From: Paludibacteraceae bacterium
GTDB lineage: Bacteria; Bacteroidota; Bacteroidia; Bacteroidales; Paludibacteraceae
Assembly (NCBI GenBank): GCA_905235225.1
Contig: CAJOKE010000018.1
Location: 1 to 64,000, forward strand
Length of the DNA: 64,000 nt
Direction of reading: 5' to 3'
The notes beneath the pieces are model-generated. The model was not told the origin of the DNA, made no database searches, and saw only the letters and a program-made list of their open reading frames with translations. Below, piece after piece: positions 33,777 to 44,530 of this stretch. The position numbers and the translations under genes were made by a program. Each line of letters begins with the position of its first letter. Position 1 is the first letter of the stretch.

Positions 33777-34556
33777 ATGAAAATAGCCTTGCTACAATAT
33801 CCCGTTTTATGGGCTGATCGTGACGAAAATCTGCGGTTGACCTGTGAGCGCATTCGTGCTATTGCAGGTCAGGCGCAGTTGGCCTTGCTGCCTGAAATGT
33901 TTACAACCGGATTCTGTACCGACCAGCCCGAATTGGCAGAAACAACAAACGGTGAAACCGTAAGTACACTGCAAAAATTAGCCGATGAGTTCCGGATAGC
34001 CATAGCCGGTTCATTTATCTGCAAAGATGACGCTACGGGAAAGTTGTATAATCGCGGCTTTTTCATAAAACCATTCGAAACTCCCGATTTCATCGATAAA
34101 AAGCACTTATATGCCCATGGCGGAGAGGACCGCTTCTTCACCGCCGGAAATAACCGTTCCGTAATTGAATACTTAGGCGTTAAATTCAGATTATTAATAT
34201 GTTACGATCTACGGTTCCCTGTCTGGGCAAGACAGGAAAAAGATAATCTGTATGATATTCTCTTAGTTTGCGCTAACTGGCCTCAAGTTCGAATAAAATA
34301 TTGGGATGCACTTATTGCTGCACGTGCGACGGAAAACCAATGCTATATATGCGCAACAAACATCATCGGTGAAGATAATCAACAATTGCATTACAATGGT
34401 CATAGTATAGCATATGACAGTTATTTGAACCCAATTGCACAATTTGAAGACGATGAAGAAGGAACCAAAATTGCAGACTTTGATATTGAACGATTACACC
34501 ATTTCCGTTCCGTACTCCCGCTTTGGAAGGATGCTGATGATATCGTAATAAAATGA
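33777..34556 (+). CDS. Carbon-nitrogen hydrolase, omega-amidase type
   Basis: 259 residues, nitrilase superfamily. The catalytic triad is visible: Glu in LLPEMFTTGF (about 40), Lys in DKKHLYAHGGED (about 110) and Cys in LICYDLRFPVW (about 143). The sequence resembles YafV-type omega-amidases that clear 2-oxoglutaramate or 2-oxosuccinamate as metabolite repair. It overlaps recJ by 4 nt (ATGA). Confidence 0.87.
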   Translation: MKIALLQYPVLWADRDENLRLTCERIRAIAGQAQLALLPEMFTTGFCTDQPELAETTNGETVSTLQKLADEFRIAIAGSFICKDDATGKLYNRGFFIKPFETPDFIDKKHLYAHGGEDRFFTAGNNRSVIEYLGVKFRLLICYDLRFPVWARQEKDNLYDILLVCANWPQVRIKYWDALIAARATENQCYICATNIIGEDNQQLHYNGHSIAYDSYLNPIAQFEDDEEGTKIADFDIERLHHFRSVLPLWKDADDIVIK

Positions 34557-36274
34557 ACATGGAAAGTATTTGGAACATACGGGAATTGAATTCTGAAGAA
34601 CATGCTTTAACCGAACAATTGGCAGAGGAATTGCATATTGGTTTTCAGGCGGCAAGATTATTGGTCATTCGGGGAATTAAAACTGCTGACGCAGCACGGA
34701 AATACATCCGCCCGTCTTTGGACGAACTGAATGATCCTTTTTTAATGAAAAACATGGATAAAGCGGTTAAACGCCTTCACCAAGCCATAGAAAACAATGA
34801 ACACATTTTAGTTTATGGAGACTATGATGTTGATGGAACAACTGCTGTTGCACTCATGTACACTTTTATAAAATCGATGACAGACAATGTCGATTTCTAT
34901 ATTCCTGACCGATATACGGAAGGATATGGAATATCGTTCAAAGGTATCGATTTCGCCGATTCCATCGGATGTCAACTAATAATCGCTTTGGATTGTGGCA
35001 TTAAAGCTGTTGATAAAATTCAATATGCTCAGAATAAAAACATCGATTTCATCGTATGCGACCACCACACTCCTGGTGAAGAATTACCTAAAGCAGTAGC
35101 TGTGTTGAACATGAAACGCATCGATTGCAACTATCCATACAAAGATTTAAGCGGCTGCGGAGTCGGATTCAAACTTGCTCAAGCCTATGCTATTAAATAC
35201 AATGTAATCTTGGATTTACACCAGTTCCTTCCCTATACTGCCATGGCTGTAGCGTCTGATATTGTCTCCGTTACTGGCGAAAATAGAATACTTACTTGCT
35301 TTGGTCTCAAAGCCATTAACAATAATCCTTCACCCGGATTAGCAGCACTGATTGCCGTTGCAGGCATAGATCCCAAACATGTAACAATCTATGATTTGGG
35401 CTATAAAATAGGCCCGCGTATAAATGCCTGTGGGCGTTTGTATTCCGGTCGGGAAGCAGTGGAATTGCTTATCACAGATGATATGGAATTTGCACGACAG
35501 AGAGCCAAAGAAATTAATGAATACAATTCCGAGCGGCAAGGTTATGACAAAAACATAGTAGAAGAAGCCATAGAATTACTCACAGCCGACCCTGAAAACG
35601 AATACAAACACACCACAGTGGTTTATTCCCCTAAGTGGCATAAAGGTGTTGTGGGAATTGCAGCAAGTAAATTAACCGAAACTTTCTATCGGCCTACAAT
35701 AGTACTCACTTCCGATAAAAACGGAATAATCTCCGGTTCTGCACGTTCAGTTGGTGGCTTTGATTTATATGCTGCCATAGATTCCTGCCGGGACTTGCTA
35801 ACTAATTTCGGTGGACATGCATTTGCTGCCGGATTGAGTATGAAAGAAAGCGCATTACCCGAATTCAAGCAACGATTCGAAGAATATGTCACCAACCATA
35901 TTACAGAATCTCAACTGCACCCGACTATTGAGGTTGAAGCAGAAATAGATTTTGCCGATATCACCGATCATTTTTTAAAAGTAATGCGGTGTTTGGAACC
36001 CTTCGGACCCGGTAATCCACGACCGATATATGTTACACGCAATGTTATTAATAACCGCGACACTAGATGTGTCGGAAAAACAGGCGAACATCTCCATGTT
36101 GATTTCACCGACCGGACAGCGGCAATTAGCGGCATTGCTTTCGGGAAAGGAGATTGGGCATTATACCTGCAAAACGGAAATGCTGTAGATGTATGTTATG
36201 AGGTAGATGAAAATGTTTTCAACGGCAAGCGGTCACTGCAAATGATAGTACAAGACATTAAAAAGAGCAACTAA
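34553..36274 (+). CDS. recJ: Single-stranded-DNA-specific exonuclease RecJ
   Basis: 573 residues, normal length. 5'-3' ssDNA exonuclease used in recombination and repair. DHH-family motifs: [11 protein letters not shown] (about 82-92), CDHHTPG and the DHHA1 segment [11 protein letters not shown]. Alternative start two codons downstream (MES...). Coupled to the amidase upstream; tdk follows by 1 nt. Confidence 0.96.
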   Translation: MNMESIWNIRELNSEEHALTEQLAEELHIGFQAARLLVIRGIKTADAARKYIRPSLDELNDPFLMKNMDKAVKRLHQAIENNEHILVYGDYDVDGTTAVALMYTFIKSMTDNVDFYIPDRYTEGYGISFKGIDFADSIGCQLIIALDCGIKAVDKIQYAQNKNIDFIVCDHHTPGEELPKAVAVLNMKRIDCNYPYKDLSGCGVGFKLAQAYAIKYNVILDLHQFLPYTAMAVASDIVSVTGENRILTCFGLKAINNNPSPGLAALIAVAGIDPKHVTIYDLGYKIGPRINACGRLYSGREAVELLITDDMEFARQRAKEINEYNSERQGYDKNIVEEAIELLTADPENEYKHTTVVYSPKWHKGVVGIAASKLTETFYRPTIVLTSDKNGIISGSARSVGGFDLYAAIDSCRDLLTNFGGHAFAAGLSMKESALPEFKQRFEEYVTNHITESQLHPTIEVEAEIDFADITDHFLKVMRCLEPFGPGNPRPIYVTRNVINNRDTRCVGKTGEHLHVDFTDRTAAISGIAFGKGDWALYLQNGNAVDVCYEVDENVFNGKRSLQMIVQDIKKSN

Positions 36275-36275
36275 T

Positions 36276-36866
36276 ATGTTTTCAGAAAGAGACACACAAG
36301 GCCCTGTTCGCAGGAAGGGCGGTATTGAAGTGGTTTGTGGCTCGATGTTTTCGGGCAAAACCGAGGAATTAATCCGGCGTATGAAACGTGCACAATTCGC
36401 CAAACAAAAGGTTGAAATATTCAAACCGACTATTGATGTGCGCTACAGTGTAGAGGATGTAGTCAGCCACGACAAAAATGTCATTCAATCAACGCCTGTT
36501 GACAGTAGTCAAAACATTCTGCTGCTTGCTAACGACATTGATGTTGTGGGTATCGATGAGGCGCAGTTCTTTGATATGGGAATTGTTGAGGTATGCAAGC
36601 AGTTGGCTGAACGCGGAATCCGGGTAATAGTAGCGGGACTGGATATGGACTTCAAAGGCGCACCATTTGGACCTATGCCTGCACTTATGGCAATTGCCGA
36701 AGATGTGTACAAAACACACGCTATCTGCGTTCAGTGCGGCGATTTGGCTTATATCAGCCACCGTTTGGTCGCATCTGAAAAACGGGTATTACTCGGTGAA
36801 ACCGAGAGTTACGAACCCTTATGCAGAGTATGTTACAATAAGGCTATTGCAGCTGAAAATAATTGA
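36276..36866 (+). CDS. tdk: Thymidine kinase
   Basis: 196 residues, type II TK. Phosphorylates thymidine in salvage. The Walker A loop [11 protein letters not shown] (about 22-32), the DEAQFF motif and the two zinc pairs (CVQC, CRVC) near the C-terminus are intact. It overlaps the start of priA by 20 nt. Confidence 0.96.
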   Translation: MFSERDTQGPVRRKGGIEVVCGSMFSGKTEELIRRMKRAQFAKQKVEIFKPTIDVRYSVEDVVSHDKNVIQSTPVDSSQNILLLANDIDVVGIDEAQFFDMGIVEVCKQLAERGIRVIVAGLDMDFKGAPFGPMPALMAIAEDVYKTHAICVQCGDLAYISHRLVASEKRVLLGETESYEPLCRVCYNKAIAAENN

Positions 36867-38859
36867 TGTCATAGTACCTCTTCCGCTTCATGGCACATTT
36901 TCCTATAATGTGCCTGAAAGTATGGAGTACCCGCAACCTGGCATGCGGGTACTTGTTCCTTGGGGGACTAAACAATTGGTTGCAATTGCCTGCAAAAAGC
37001 GGTTGACACCGATTGATGACGACATCATAATAAAGGATATTATTGCCGTTTTGGATGACCGCCCTATTGTAACCACCGAACAAATGGCATTATGGCAATG
37101 GGTTGCAGAATACTACATGTGTCCCATTGGCGATGTAATGGTTGCTGCATTACCAACTAAAGCAAACGATAAAGGATTTAGCTTTTCTCCTATTGCCAAA
37201 CGACGTGTAAAATTACCGGAATACATCGGTGAAATCGAGGATATTCATATTCCGGACCTTCAACAAAGCCACGCTATGACTCAAATAAAGGAACAATGGC
37301 AGCAACACGAAACCGTGCTGCTTCACGGCGTGACATCTTCCGGTAAAACCGAGGTCTATATGCACCTTATCAAGGAACAATTGGCTGCTGACAATCAGGT
37401 CCTGTATCTTGTGCCGGAAATCGCATTGACTACCCAACTGACAGACCGGCTCCAACGCATATTCGGCGATAAAGTAATCGTTTATCACTCTCGCGTAACA
37501 GATGCTGTACGGGCAGAGATTTACCGGCAACAACTATATCCTAATGCCAAATTAATTGTGGGCGCACGCTCTGCCGTTTTTCTTCCATTTGCAAAACTTG
37601 GTTTGGTCATTGTCGATGAAGAACATGAACCAAGTTATAAACAACAGGATCCTGCTCCCCGTTATCACGCACGTTCAGTTGCTATCATGCTTGCCAAGCA
37701 ACATGGGGCAAAAGTGCTTTTAGGTACGGCAACACCGGCGGTGGAATCGTATTATAATGCTCTAAATGGAAAATATGGTTTAGTCGTTATGACTAAACGA
37801 TTTGCCGGACTGCAACTTCCGGCCATTACCTTGATTGACTTGCAGAGACAATACCACAGGAAAGAAATGTACGGGCATTTCTCAGACCCGTTAGTGGCGC
37901 GAATCAAGGAAGAATTGGCACGCGAGAAACAAATAATACTATTCCAAAACCGGCGTGGATATGCTCCTATGATGTCATGTACAAACTGCGGAACAACACC
38001 CAAATGCGTTAACTGTGATGTTCCTATGACATTACACATGCGAACACGTATGTTGACATGCCACTATTGCGGATATTCATCTCCCATACCGATGAGTTGC
38101 CCGAATTGTGGAGGAACGATGAAGATACATGGATTTGGAACTGAACGGCTTGAGGACGAAGTCCAAAATCTTTTCCCCTCTGCACGTGTCATGCGAATGG
38201 ATCTTGATTCTACGGCAAAAAAGAGTGCCTACCAGGATATCATTAACGCCTTTGCACATCATGAAGTGGACATTCTCATCGGCACCCAAATGGTTTCAAA
38301 GGGATTACATTTTGACGATGTAAGCCTGGTGGCGGTATTAAATGCCGATAACTTGTTCAATCAACCGGATTTCAGATGTTACGAACGCGCCTTTCAACTA
38401 TTGGAACAGGTAAGTGGTCGTGCAGGCAGAAAAGGACAACAGGGGGAAGTGATTTTACAAACATTTGACCCTGACAATCCTATTTACAAATACCTACAAA
38501 ACCACGACTACCCTGCATTCTACCAACAACAAATAGCAGAAAGAAAAACATTCTACTATGTTCCCTTCTGCCGGATGATTACTGTCATTTTGCGCCATAA
38601 GGATGAAAACCGTGTAATAAATGCGGCTAATTTTTTACAAACAAGATTAATGCAAGTGTTCGCAAAACGTTGTTCCGTAGTTATCGAACCATCTGTTGCC
38701 CGCATTCAAAACATGCACATCAGAACCATTCGGTTACGAATTGAAGAAAAAGCAAACTATACCCTTGCCAAACAAATGCTAAAAGAGCAAATTGACTATA
38801 TCATTAATTTGCCCGATTGCAAAGGGGTACAAGTACTGCCGGATGTAGATCCGCAATAA
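36847..38859 (+). CDS. priA: Primosomal replication factor Y (helicase PriA)
   Basis: 670 residues from an inferred TTG start at 36847; no suitable ATG exists between the tdk reading frame and the conserved first residues ([17 protein letters not shown]). PriA restarts stalled replication forks. Helicase motifs [11 protein letters not shown] (Walker A), [18 protein letters not shown] and [10 protein letters not shown], and the paired cysteine clusters (CTNCG, CVNCD, CHYCG, CPNCGG) are present. It is shorter than many relatives, chiefly between the N-terminal 3'-OH-binding domain and the helicase core. Converges directly with the next gene with no spacer. Confidence 0.93.
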   Translation: MQLKIIDVIVPLPLHGTFSYNVPESMEYPQPGMRVLVPWGTKQLVAIACKKRLTPIDDDIIIKDIIAVLDDRPIVTTEQMALWQWVAEYYMCPIGDVMVAALPTKANDKGFSFSPIAKRRVKLPEYIGEIEDIHIPDLQQSHAMTQIKEQWQQHETVLLHGVTSSGKTEVYMHLIKEQLAADNQVLYLVPEIALTTQLTDRLQRIFGDKVIVYHSRVTDAVRAEIYRQQLYPNAKLIVGARSAVFLPFAKLGLVIVDEEHEPSYKQQDPAPRYHARSVAIMLAKQHGAKVLLGTATPAVESYYNALNGKYGLVVMTKRFAGLQLPAITLIDLQRQYHRKEMYGHFSDPLVARIKEELAREKQIILFQNRRGYAPMMSCTNCGTTPKCVNCDVPMTLHMRTRMLTCHYCGYSSPIPMSCPNCGGTMKIHGFGTERLEDEVQNLFPSARVMRMDLDSTAKKSAYQDIINAFAHHEVDILIGTQMVSKGLHFDDVSLVAVLNADNLFNQPDFRCYERAFQLLEQVSGRAGRKGQQGEVILQTFDPDNPIYKYLQNHDYPAFYQQQIAERKTFYYVPFCRMITVILRHKDENRVINAANFLQTRLMQVFAKRCSVVIEPSVARIQNMHIRTIRLRIEEKANYTLAKQMLKEQIDYIINLPDCKGVQVLPDVDPQ

Positions 38860-39975
38860 TCAGTTCTCTTTTGATTTGGAAAGTCGCTTTTCGCGGCGGG
38901 ATTTGAAGGCACGTACTTTGCGTTTATCGCTATTTACGTACTTCTGAGGTGTTTCAATGATTTCATCCCAACCTCCCGCACGGTCAATTATCTGTTTTCC
39001 GGTATCATGACGCACAATATAAACTTCATCATATAATTCACCGGAATCAACAAGCCGGGTACGCATACGCAAGGTATCGCCATATACCGCAATATCCTCA
39101 TACCATTGCAGACCGGAGCCTACGCGCGTATCCTTTTTACTGAGTTTATGAAGGTACGACTTCGTGGCGGCATTTGTATTTACATAAGGCAAACGGCGCG
39201 AATAATTGTGATCATGCCCTGCAAAAATCAAATCTGCACCTTGTAATGCACGCTTGAATGTAGCATATACAGACACATTCGTTCGACCCACACCGCAAGA
39301 GTGGACTGGATGGTGCATAATTACAATGACAAAACGATCACCGGCATCGTGTATAACATTTTTTACCCATGTATTGACTCGTGTAAAATCACGCAAACGT
39401 TGCAATCCATTGGTATTTATGGCAATGAAACGCACTTGGTTAAAGTCAACATAGTATGTAGTACCCTTAAAATCAAGCGGTCCGTTCTGCGGATGTTGAA
39501 AAGTCGTCATCCAATAGTCCGGTAAAATCCGGCGGATTCCTTTACGGTATTCATGGTTGCCAGGCACATTGATTATCGGCAACGAATCAAATGCCGTACC
39601 CTGCAAATCATGATATAGTTGCTGATTATAGTAAAAGTAACCGCGTTCTACCATATCGCCCAACTGCGCATAACAATCCGCTTGAGGATGTCGGTCACCA
39701 ACTGCCTGCCATTGCGCGTGACTCAGACTATTATGTACATCACCAAACAATAGTATTTGGAATGTATCAGGTTGACGAACATCTTCCCAAGATATGCCAT
39801 TGTATTCGAAACCGGATACGGTATCTTGCCCGAATGTTTCGAAACGGTAGTCTATCGTATCGCCTGTCCACTGCGGCTCAGGAGGATTCCCAAACCACAC
39901 ATTCCAACGGACAGCACAGATAACTGCGCCGACCGTCAGAATGATAATAATCAGTATAATCCGAAACTTACGCAT
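38860..39975 (-). CDS. Membrane-anchored metallophosphatase, purple-acid-phosphatase-like
   Basis: 371 residues. An N-terminal membrane anchor (about 5-23) is followed by a calcineurin-like phosphoesterase domain with metal motifs in order: LFGDVHNS, LGDMVERG, VPGNHEY, MHHPVHS and GHDHNYSR. It probably acts in the periplasm; the substrate is unknown. The start overlaps the DUF3127 stop by 1 nt (TAATG). Confidence 0.86.
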   Translation of the reverse strand: MRKFRIILIIIILTVGAVICAVRWNVWFGNPPEPQWTGDTIDYRFETFGQDTVSGFEYNGISWEDVRQPDTFQILLFGDVHNSLSHAQWQAVGDRHPQADCYAQLGDMVERGYFYYNQQLYHDLQGTAFDSLPIINVPGNHEYRKGIRRILPDYWMTTFQHPQNGPLDFKGTTYYVDFNQVRFIAINTNGLQRLRDFTRVNTWVKNVIHDAGDRFVIVIMHHPVHSCGVGRTNVSVYATFKRALQGADLIFAGHDHNYSRRLPYVNTNAATKSYLHKLSKKDTRVGSGLQWYEDIAVYGDTLRMRTRLVDSGELYDEVYIVRHDTGKQIIDRAGGWDEIIETPQKYVNSDKRKVRAFKSRREKRLSKSKEN

Positions 39976-40400
39976 TAGAACGGCAAGTCCGTACTTTCAT
40001 CTTGTGAGGCAACAGAGTCAAAGCTCTGTATATTAGCATTACCGCCCATTGGTGCTGCTGCTGGTTGAGAAGCGGCTGCTGGAGCCGTAGCAGGTTCTGT
40101 TGTTGTAGCTGCAGGACTGCCTGTTACATCACCTTGCTGAACTCGCCATGCACGGATAGAAGTGTACCAACGACCATTGAACTCGCGGCTTTCTATATCA
40201 AACGATACAGTTACAAGGTCATCCAACTGACATGGGTTATTCTTGATTCTGTCCTCTCCGAAAATCTCAAAGCATACCTTGCGCGGATATTGCTCCTGAG
40301 TTTCAAGTACATAAGACTGGATTTTCCACGGATTTCCGGTACTTTTGCTGACACCTTCTTGCGCGGGAAGTACTTGAACAATTTTTCCTACTATATCCAT
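39975..40400 (-). CDS. DUF3127 OB-fold-like protein with SSB-type tail
   Basis: 141 residues. Residues about 1-90 match DUF3127 (MDIVGKIVQVLPAQEGVSKSTGNPW), a small OB-fold-like Bacteroidota family. A Pro/Ala/Thr-rich linker (about 95-120) leads to a C-terminus of ESTDLPF, closely resembling the acidic D-x-P-F tail with which SSB recruits repair proteins. Single-strand binding is inferred from this architecture, not shown. It lies between pgk and the metallophosphatase in one operon. Confidence 0.78.
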   Translation of the reverse strand: MDIVGKIVQVLPAQEGVSKSTGNPWKIQSYVLETQEQYPRKVCFEIFGEDRIKNNPCQLDDLVTVSFDIESREFNGRWYTSIRAWRVQQGDVTGSPAATTTEPATAPAAASQPAAAPMGGNANIQSFDSVASQDESTDLPF

Positions 40401-40437
40401 AATTGTCTTCTAATATTTAGGATTCCTGTTTCCGGGA

Positions 40438-41688
40438 TTATTCACCCTTGATGGCTGCAACTCCGGGAAGAACCTTACCTTCGATAGCCTCTAACAATGC
40501 ACCACCGCCGGTTGAAATGTAGCTGACACGGTCTGCCATTCCGAACTTGTTCACACAGGCAACGCTGTCTCCGCCGCCAATAAGGCTATATGCTCCGTTA
40601 TCTGTTGCATTTGCTACAGCCTCAGCGATTGCCCTGCTTCCACCGGTAAAGTTATCAAACTCAAACACACCTGCAGGACCGTTCCACAGAATAGTCTTGG
40701 CACCCTCAATGGCCTTGGTGAAGAGTTTGCGGCTCTCCGGACCGGCATCCAGACCTTCCCAACCTTCAGGGATAGCATTACTCGGACAAATAAGTTGGTT
40801 GGCATCGTTGGCAAACTTGTCACCGCAAACCGAGTCAACACCTAAAACAAGGTTAACACCTTTTGCCTTGGCTTGTGCCATAATGTCTAATGCCAAATCA
40901 AGCTTGTCATCCTCACAAATAGAGTTACCGACATGACCGCCTTGTGCTTTGGCGAATGTATATGTCATACCGCCGCACAGAATCAGGTTGTCAACTTTGT
41001 TCATCAGGTTCTCTATAATACCGATTTTTGTGCTGACCTTGCTACCACCCATGATTGCGGTGAAGGGGCGTTTGATATTATTCAGGATATTTTCAACTGC
41101 CTGTACCTCTTTCTCCATCAGGTATCCCAACATCTTGTTGTCCGCATCAAAGTAGTCTGCTATTACAGCTGTTGATGCATGTTTGCGGTGAGCGGTTCCA
41201 AAAGCATCATTTACATAGCAGTCCGCATATGAAGCCAAAGTCTTTGCAAACTCTTTTTGGCTCGCCTTCATTGCTTTCTTGGCTTCCTCATAAGCGGGAT
41301 CTTCTTTCTCGATACCTACGGGCTTGCCTTCCTCTTCAGCATAGAAACGGAGGTTCTCAAGCATCAGAACCTCACCGGCCTTCAAGGCATCTGCCTGTGC
41401 TTTGGCTTTGGCACAATCTGGAGCAAACTGTACTTTTACACCCAATGCTGCACTTACTGCATCCACAATCTGGCTCAAACTGTACTTGGCATTCACTTTA
41501 CCTTTCGGTTTGCCCATGTGGCTCATGATGATGAGCGCACCACCCTCATTGAGGATGTGTTTAAGGGTCGGAAGAGCACCACGGATACGGGTGTCGTCTG
41601 TAATTTGTCCATTCTCATTCAGTGGTACATTGAAGTCCACGCGCACAATCGCTTTCTTGCCTGCGAATTTGTAGTTGTCAATTGTCAT
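40438..41688 (-). CDS. pgk: Phosphoglycerate kinase
   Basis: 416 residues, typical. Makes ATP from 1,3-bisphosphoglycerate in glycolysis. The substrate-binding VRVDFNVPL (about 15-23), SHMGKPKG, and the nucleotide-binding GGGDSVAC and STGGGALLE motifs are intact. No TAnnTTTG box is seen in the 28-nt gap above it, so its promoter may lie in the end of the DUF6242 gene. The following gap to DUF3127 is 37 nt. Confidence 0.97.
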   Translation of the reverse strand: MTIDNYKFAGKKAIVRVDFNVPLNENGQITDDTRIRGALPTLKHILNEGGALIIMSHMGKPKGKVNAKYSLSQIVDAVSAALGVKVQFAPDCAKAKAQADALKAGEVLMLENLRFYAEEEGKPVGIEKEDPAYEEAKKAMKASQKEFAKTLASYADCYVNDAFGTAHRKHASTAVIADYFDADNKMLGYLMEKEVQAVENILNNIKRPFTAIMGGSKVSTKIGIIENLMNKVDNLILCGGMTYTFAKAQGGHVGNSICEDDKLDLALDIMAQAKAKGVNLVLGVDSVCGDKFANDANQLICPSNAIPEGWEGLDAGPESRKLFTKAIEGAKTILWNGPAGVFEFDNFTGGSRAIAEAVANATDNGAYSLIGGGDSVACVNKFGMADRVSYISTGGGALLEAIEGKVLPGVAAIKGE

Positions 41689-41716
41689 AATTGTAAATAT
41701 TTAAGTTTGTTTATTA

Positions 41717-43063
41717 TTATTCATCCCAGTCTATGGAATTGAGTCGTCCCCGATAAGAGTCTGCAAATGTCTGTTGCTGGTTCTGACCGCCTATAACATA
41801 CAGGTTGTTGTCCTTTACCAATACACTTTGCTTCTGCCTTGAACCATATGTGGCGGGTAATACGCACTTGGTGGTATCCGCCAATGTCCATGTATAACCC
41901 TCATCCACAGATACCAATATCTTGTTTCCACGATATACCATATCTTTATCTACACCGCCGAACATCATCAACTGCTTTTTATACCATACTACTGAAATTC
42001 CTGTCAGCGTCGAAAACTCCGGCTGCTCGATAGAGTAGTTCATAATACGGTAAAGCCCCTCTATTGTTGGCGCATATTCTATATTCCAACGACTGTTTAC
42101 GCACTCCCCGCTACGCGAATAACCGCCGATAATCGAAGCACGCAACCGGCCGCTCATACTTTCAAAGGTCACTGTTGCAAAACCGCTAATCGGAAAATTG
42201 TAATCCAACACCATCTCGGTACGGCGGATTGTGTCTGCGGCAATCTGCCCAAGTAGCAAATCCTCGGTGACTTTGTCTTCCAGAACTAACCATACCGTAT
42301 CATTGAATGACATTAGCATGGTTTCTATTGTAAAGTCCTTGTCGGAATAATCAACTATATCCCAGTTTAACCCGTCCTCGGTAGTAAACAATTTGCCATT
42401 CTCTCCGTAATAAAGTTTCTTCCCGTCGCTCAGTATGCCCTTGACACGGCACACATCCGGCAGTCCGTTAAATTCTGCTTCCGTCCATGTTGCAGCATCG
42501 AAAGATGTATAAACCCGGTTGGAGAAACCGTTGTTACAATACAAATAAAACTTATCACCCAGCAATACAACCTGTTGCTCTTCATCCTCAACGGGATACA
42601 TATTGGTAGATAATGTCTTCCATTCATATAAATCAGGATCAACGCTATGCACCGTGGTCTGAATCTCATAGGTCTTGCGCTTGGTCAGATCCGATGATAC
42701 TATTGTCATATATATAGGAGTCCGCGTAAAGTCCAGCGTGTCCGAACCGCTGACCGTAATCGTCGTATCGCCCAATTGTATCTTAACCGAACCGGGAGTC
42801 GCCTCACAACTGAAACGAGGAACAACCCGCGTCATCGGAGTCCCGTAACGAATCGAATCAACATTCCGTACAACACCGGTATCCAGACCCTCTTCGATAA
42901 TGAACTTCGCTTCCTTCAAACCCTTTATCGAATCATGTCCGGCTAAATAAAAAGTCTTCAGTTTGGCTATATTTGATGTCGCTATCGTCGAGCTTGATTC
43001 CCCGCACGATACCATTACCACTACCGTAACAAATGGTATTATATATGTTAAAAATCGCCTCAT
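41717..43063 (-). CDS. DUF6242-type lipoprotein
   Basis: 448 residues from the Met at 43063, giving a lipoprotein signal peptide (RRFLTYIIPFVTVVVMVSC). An N-terminal domain with Ig-like character (about 25-150) is followed by Kelch- or sialidase-like repeats with FTTEDGLNWD and LVSVDEGYTWT motifs. It matches my recollection of the DUF6242 family of outer membrane lipoproteins; function unknown. The ORF-track start 25 codons upstream lacks a signal peptide and is rejected. Confidence 0.75.
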   Translation of the reverse strand: MRRFLTYIIPFVTVVVMVSCGESSSTIATSNIAKLKTFYLAGHDSIKGLKEAKFIIEEGLDTGVVRNVDSIRYGTPMTRVVPRFSCEATPGSVKIQLGDTTITVSGSDTLDFTRTPIYMTIVSSDLTKRKTYEIQTTVHSVDPDLYEWKTLSTNMYPVEDEEQQVVLLGDKFYLYCNNGFSNRVYTSFDAATWTEAEFNGLPDVCRVKGILSDGKKLYYGENGKLFTTEDGLNWDIVDYSDKDFTIETMLMSFNDTVWLVLEDKVTEDLLLGQIAADTIRRTEMVLDYNFPISGFATVTFESMSGRLRASIIGGYSRSGECVNSRWNIEYAPTIEGLYRIMNYSIEQPEFSTLTGISVVWYKKQLMMFGGVDKDMVYRGNKILVSVDEGYTWTLADTTKCVLPATYGSRQKQSVLVKDNNLYVIGGQNQQQTFADSYRGRLNSIDWDE

Positions 43064-43086
43064 ATTCTTACAAAATATGTCATTTC

Positions 43087-43118
43087 TTTGTATATTTCCG
43101 ATTTTATTTGTACCTTTG
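43087..43118 (+). promoter_or_regulatory. 5-FCL gene promoter
   Basis: TTTG (43087-43090), 20 nt, TACCTTTG (43111-43118). It lies after the ORF-track start of the gene, which therefore cannot be the true start. Confidence 0.8.
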
Positions 43119-43150
43119 CGCCGTTTTTTAACCGACAATTATCAACCAAT

Positions 43151-43756
43151 ATGCTGTTTGAAGCCCAAATCATTGATCTAAAAAACATGCTGCCATGGGT
43201 GCGACTCCGTAAGGAAAAACAGGCTGTCCGCGCACTTGTGGAGCAAAAGCGTCGTATTTATCCTGCCGAACAGGTCGCTGCCGATTCCCAAGCTATCATT
43301 GCCCAATTGGAGCATATGCAGTGGTTTCGCGATGCCGAGACTATTATGATTTACTATCCTATTCATAATGAGGTCGATCTGCGTCCACTTCTCAAACGAT
43401 ACGAAGGACAAAAAACCTTCCTGCTCCCTGTTACTCACCGCAATTCTATTGAGCCGAGACGCTACGACGGCGAAGATATGATGCGGCGTGGCAAGTATCG
43501 TGTTCCGGAGCCTCAAACTTCCGAATGGCATGGTAAAATTGACCTTATTCTTGTCCCCGGTGTCGTTTTTGACCCGCTTTGCAATCGGATTGGACGCGGT
43601 GGCGGTTTTTATGACCGGTTCCTGAAAAAGCATCGCCATGTTCATCAGGTCGGCGTGGCTTATGACTTCCAAGTCAAAAAGCATGAAATACCGCACGGAC
43701 AATTTGACCACCCACTGGACCGCATTGTTACACCTACTCAGACCATTGGATTGTAG
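43151..43756 (+). CDS. 5-formyltetrahydrofolate cyclo-ligase
   Basis: 201 residues from 43151 (a later Met at 43187 is also possible and fits the family better). Converts 5-formyl-THF to 5,10-methenyl-THF using ATP. Signature residues: RLRKEKQAVRA near the start, the substrate loop, and the C-terminal GRGGGFYDRFL. The last 23 nt overlap the convergent gene on the other strand. Confidence 0.9.
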   Translation: MLFEAQIIDLKNMLPWVRLRKEKQAVRALVEQKRRIYPAEQVAADSQAIIAQLEHMQWFRDAETIMIYYPIHNEVDLRPLLKRYEGQKTFLLPVTHRNSIEPRRYDGEDMMRRGKYRVPEPQTSEWHGKIDLILVPGVVFDPLCNRIGRGGGFYDRFLKKHRHVHQVGVAYDFQVKKHEIPHGQFDHPLDRIVTPTQTIGL

Positions 43757-44495
43757 GCTGCATCGCTATCTGCCGCTGGATTTCCTTGTCTGTTTCCGGC
43801 GACAAATGCTTTTCACCGCTACGGTAATAATAAATTAAACCATAGTTCTTGCAGCTGCGCAACCGTTGGTACGGCAACTGGTTCTTGTAGTAATCTTCCA
43901 CTTGGTTCCATATCTTCAGGATGATCTCATCAGCCTGCTTGCGCAACGCTTCCAAATCACCATATACGCGATCGGTCGTTTTTCTGTGCATCTGCTGGTT
44001 GATTTGGTGTTCCCTGAAAATATCATAATGAACCTTCACCTTCGAAATCGTTGGATTATATATGGCTAAACCGCCCAAACGGATTCGCTCCTGCTCACCG
44101 TCTATGATATTCTGACCCCATACCAGAATATCCTCCTCACTGCTCAAATCCGGCAATATGTGCGACTCGCTGTCTAACTTGTATAATTCCTTGGCTTCCT
44201 TCTTTATTTCGCCGCGAATAACCGCCAGATTCAAAACCTGGATAAAATGCGATATGTACATTCGCGCATTCTGAACCATGTGACGGTATTGCTTGTTGGC
44301 GGATACACGGCTGTTGAAATTCTCGCGATACTGCGATACTTGGTTCTCAAACTGTAACAGGAATCGCTGTGCCTCCGATAAGGTATGATAATTTAGCACT
44401 TGCTCCGTAAAATCAGCTTCCGAAGCACGCTGAACAGCTGTTTGCAGTGCTTTTAACCGCGCTTGGTCTGTGTTTGGTAATCGTCTGTAAGGCAT
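43734..44495 (-). CDS. Conserved protein of unknown function
   Basis: 253 residues, mainly helical and charged, with no signal peptide or membrane segment. The opening (PYRRLPNTDQARLKALQTA) is one I associate with a conserved Bacteroidales hypothetical protein, but I know no function. The middle (residues about 110-190) includes DSESHILPDLSSEEDILVWG and a YNPTISKVKVHYDIFREH segment. It lies after the polyprenyl synthase gene (35-nt gap) on the same strand. Confidence 0.6.
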   Translation of the reverse strand: MPYRRLPNTDQARLKALQTAVQRASEADFTEQVLNYHTLSEAQRFLLQFENQVSQYRENFNSRVSANKQYRHMVQNARMYISHFIQVLNLAVIRGEIKKEAKELYKLDSESHILPDLSSEEDILVWGQNIIDGEQERIRLGGLAIYNPTISKVKVHYDIFREHQINQQMHRKTTDRVYGDLEALRKQADEIILKIWNQVEDYYKNQLPYQRLRSCKNYGLIYYYRSGEKHLSPETDKEIQRQIAMQPTIQWSE

Positions 44496-44530
44496 AATAT
44501 CGTGTAATATTTAATCAGTTTACTATCTCA

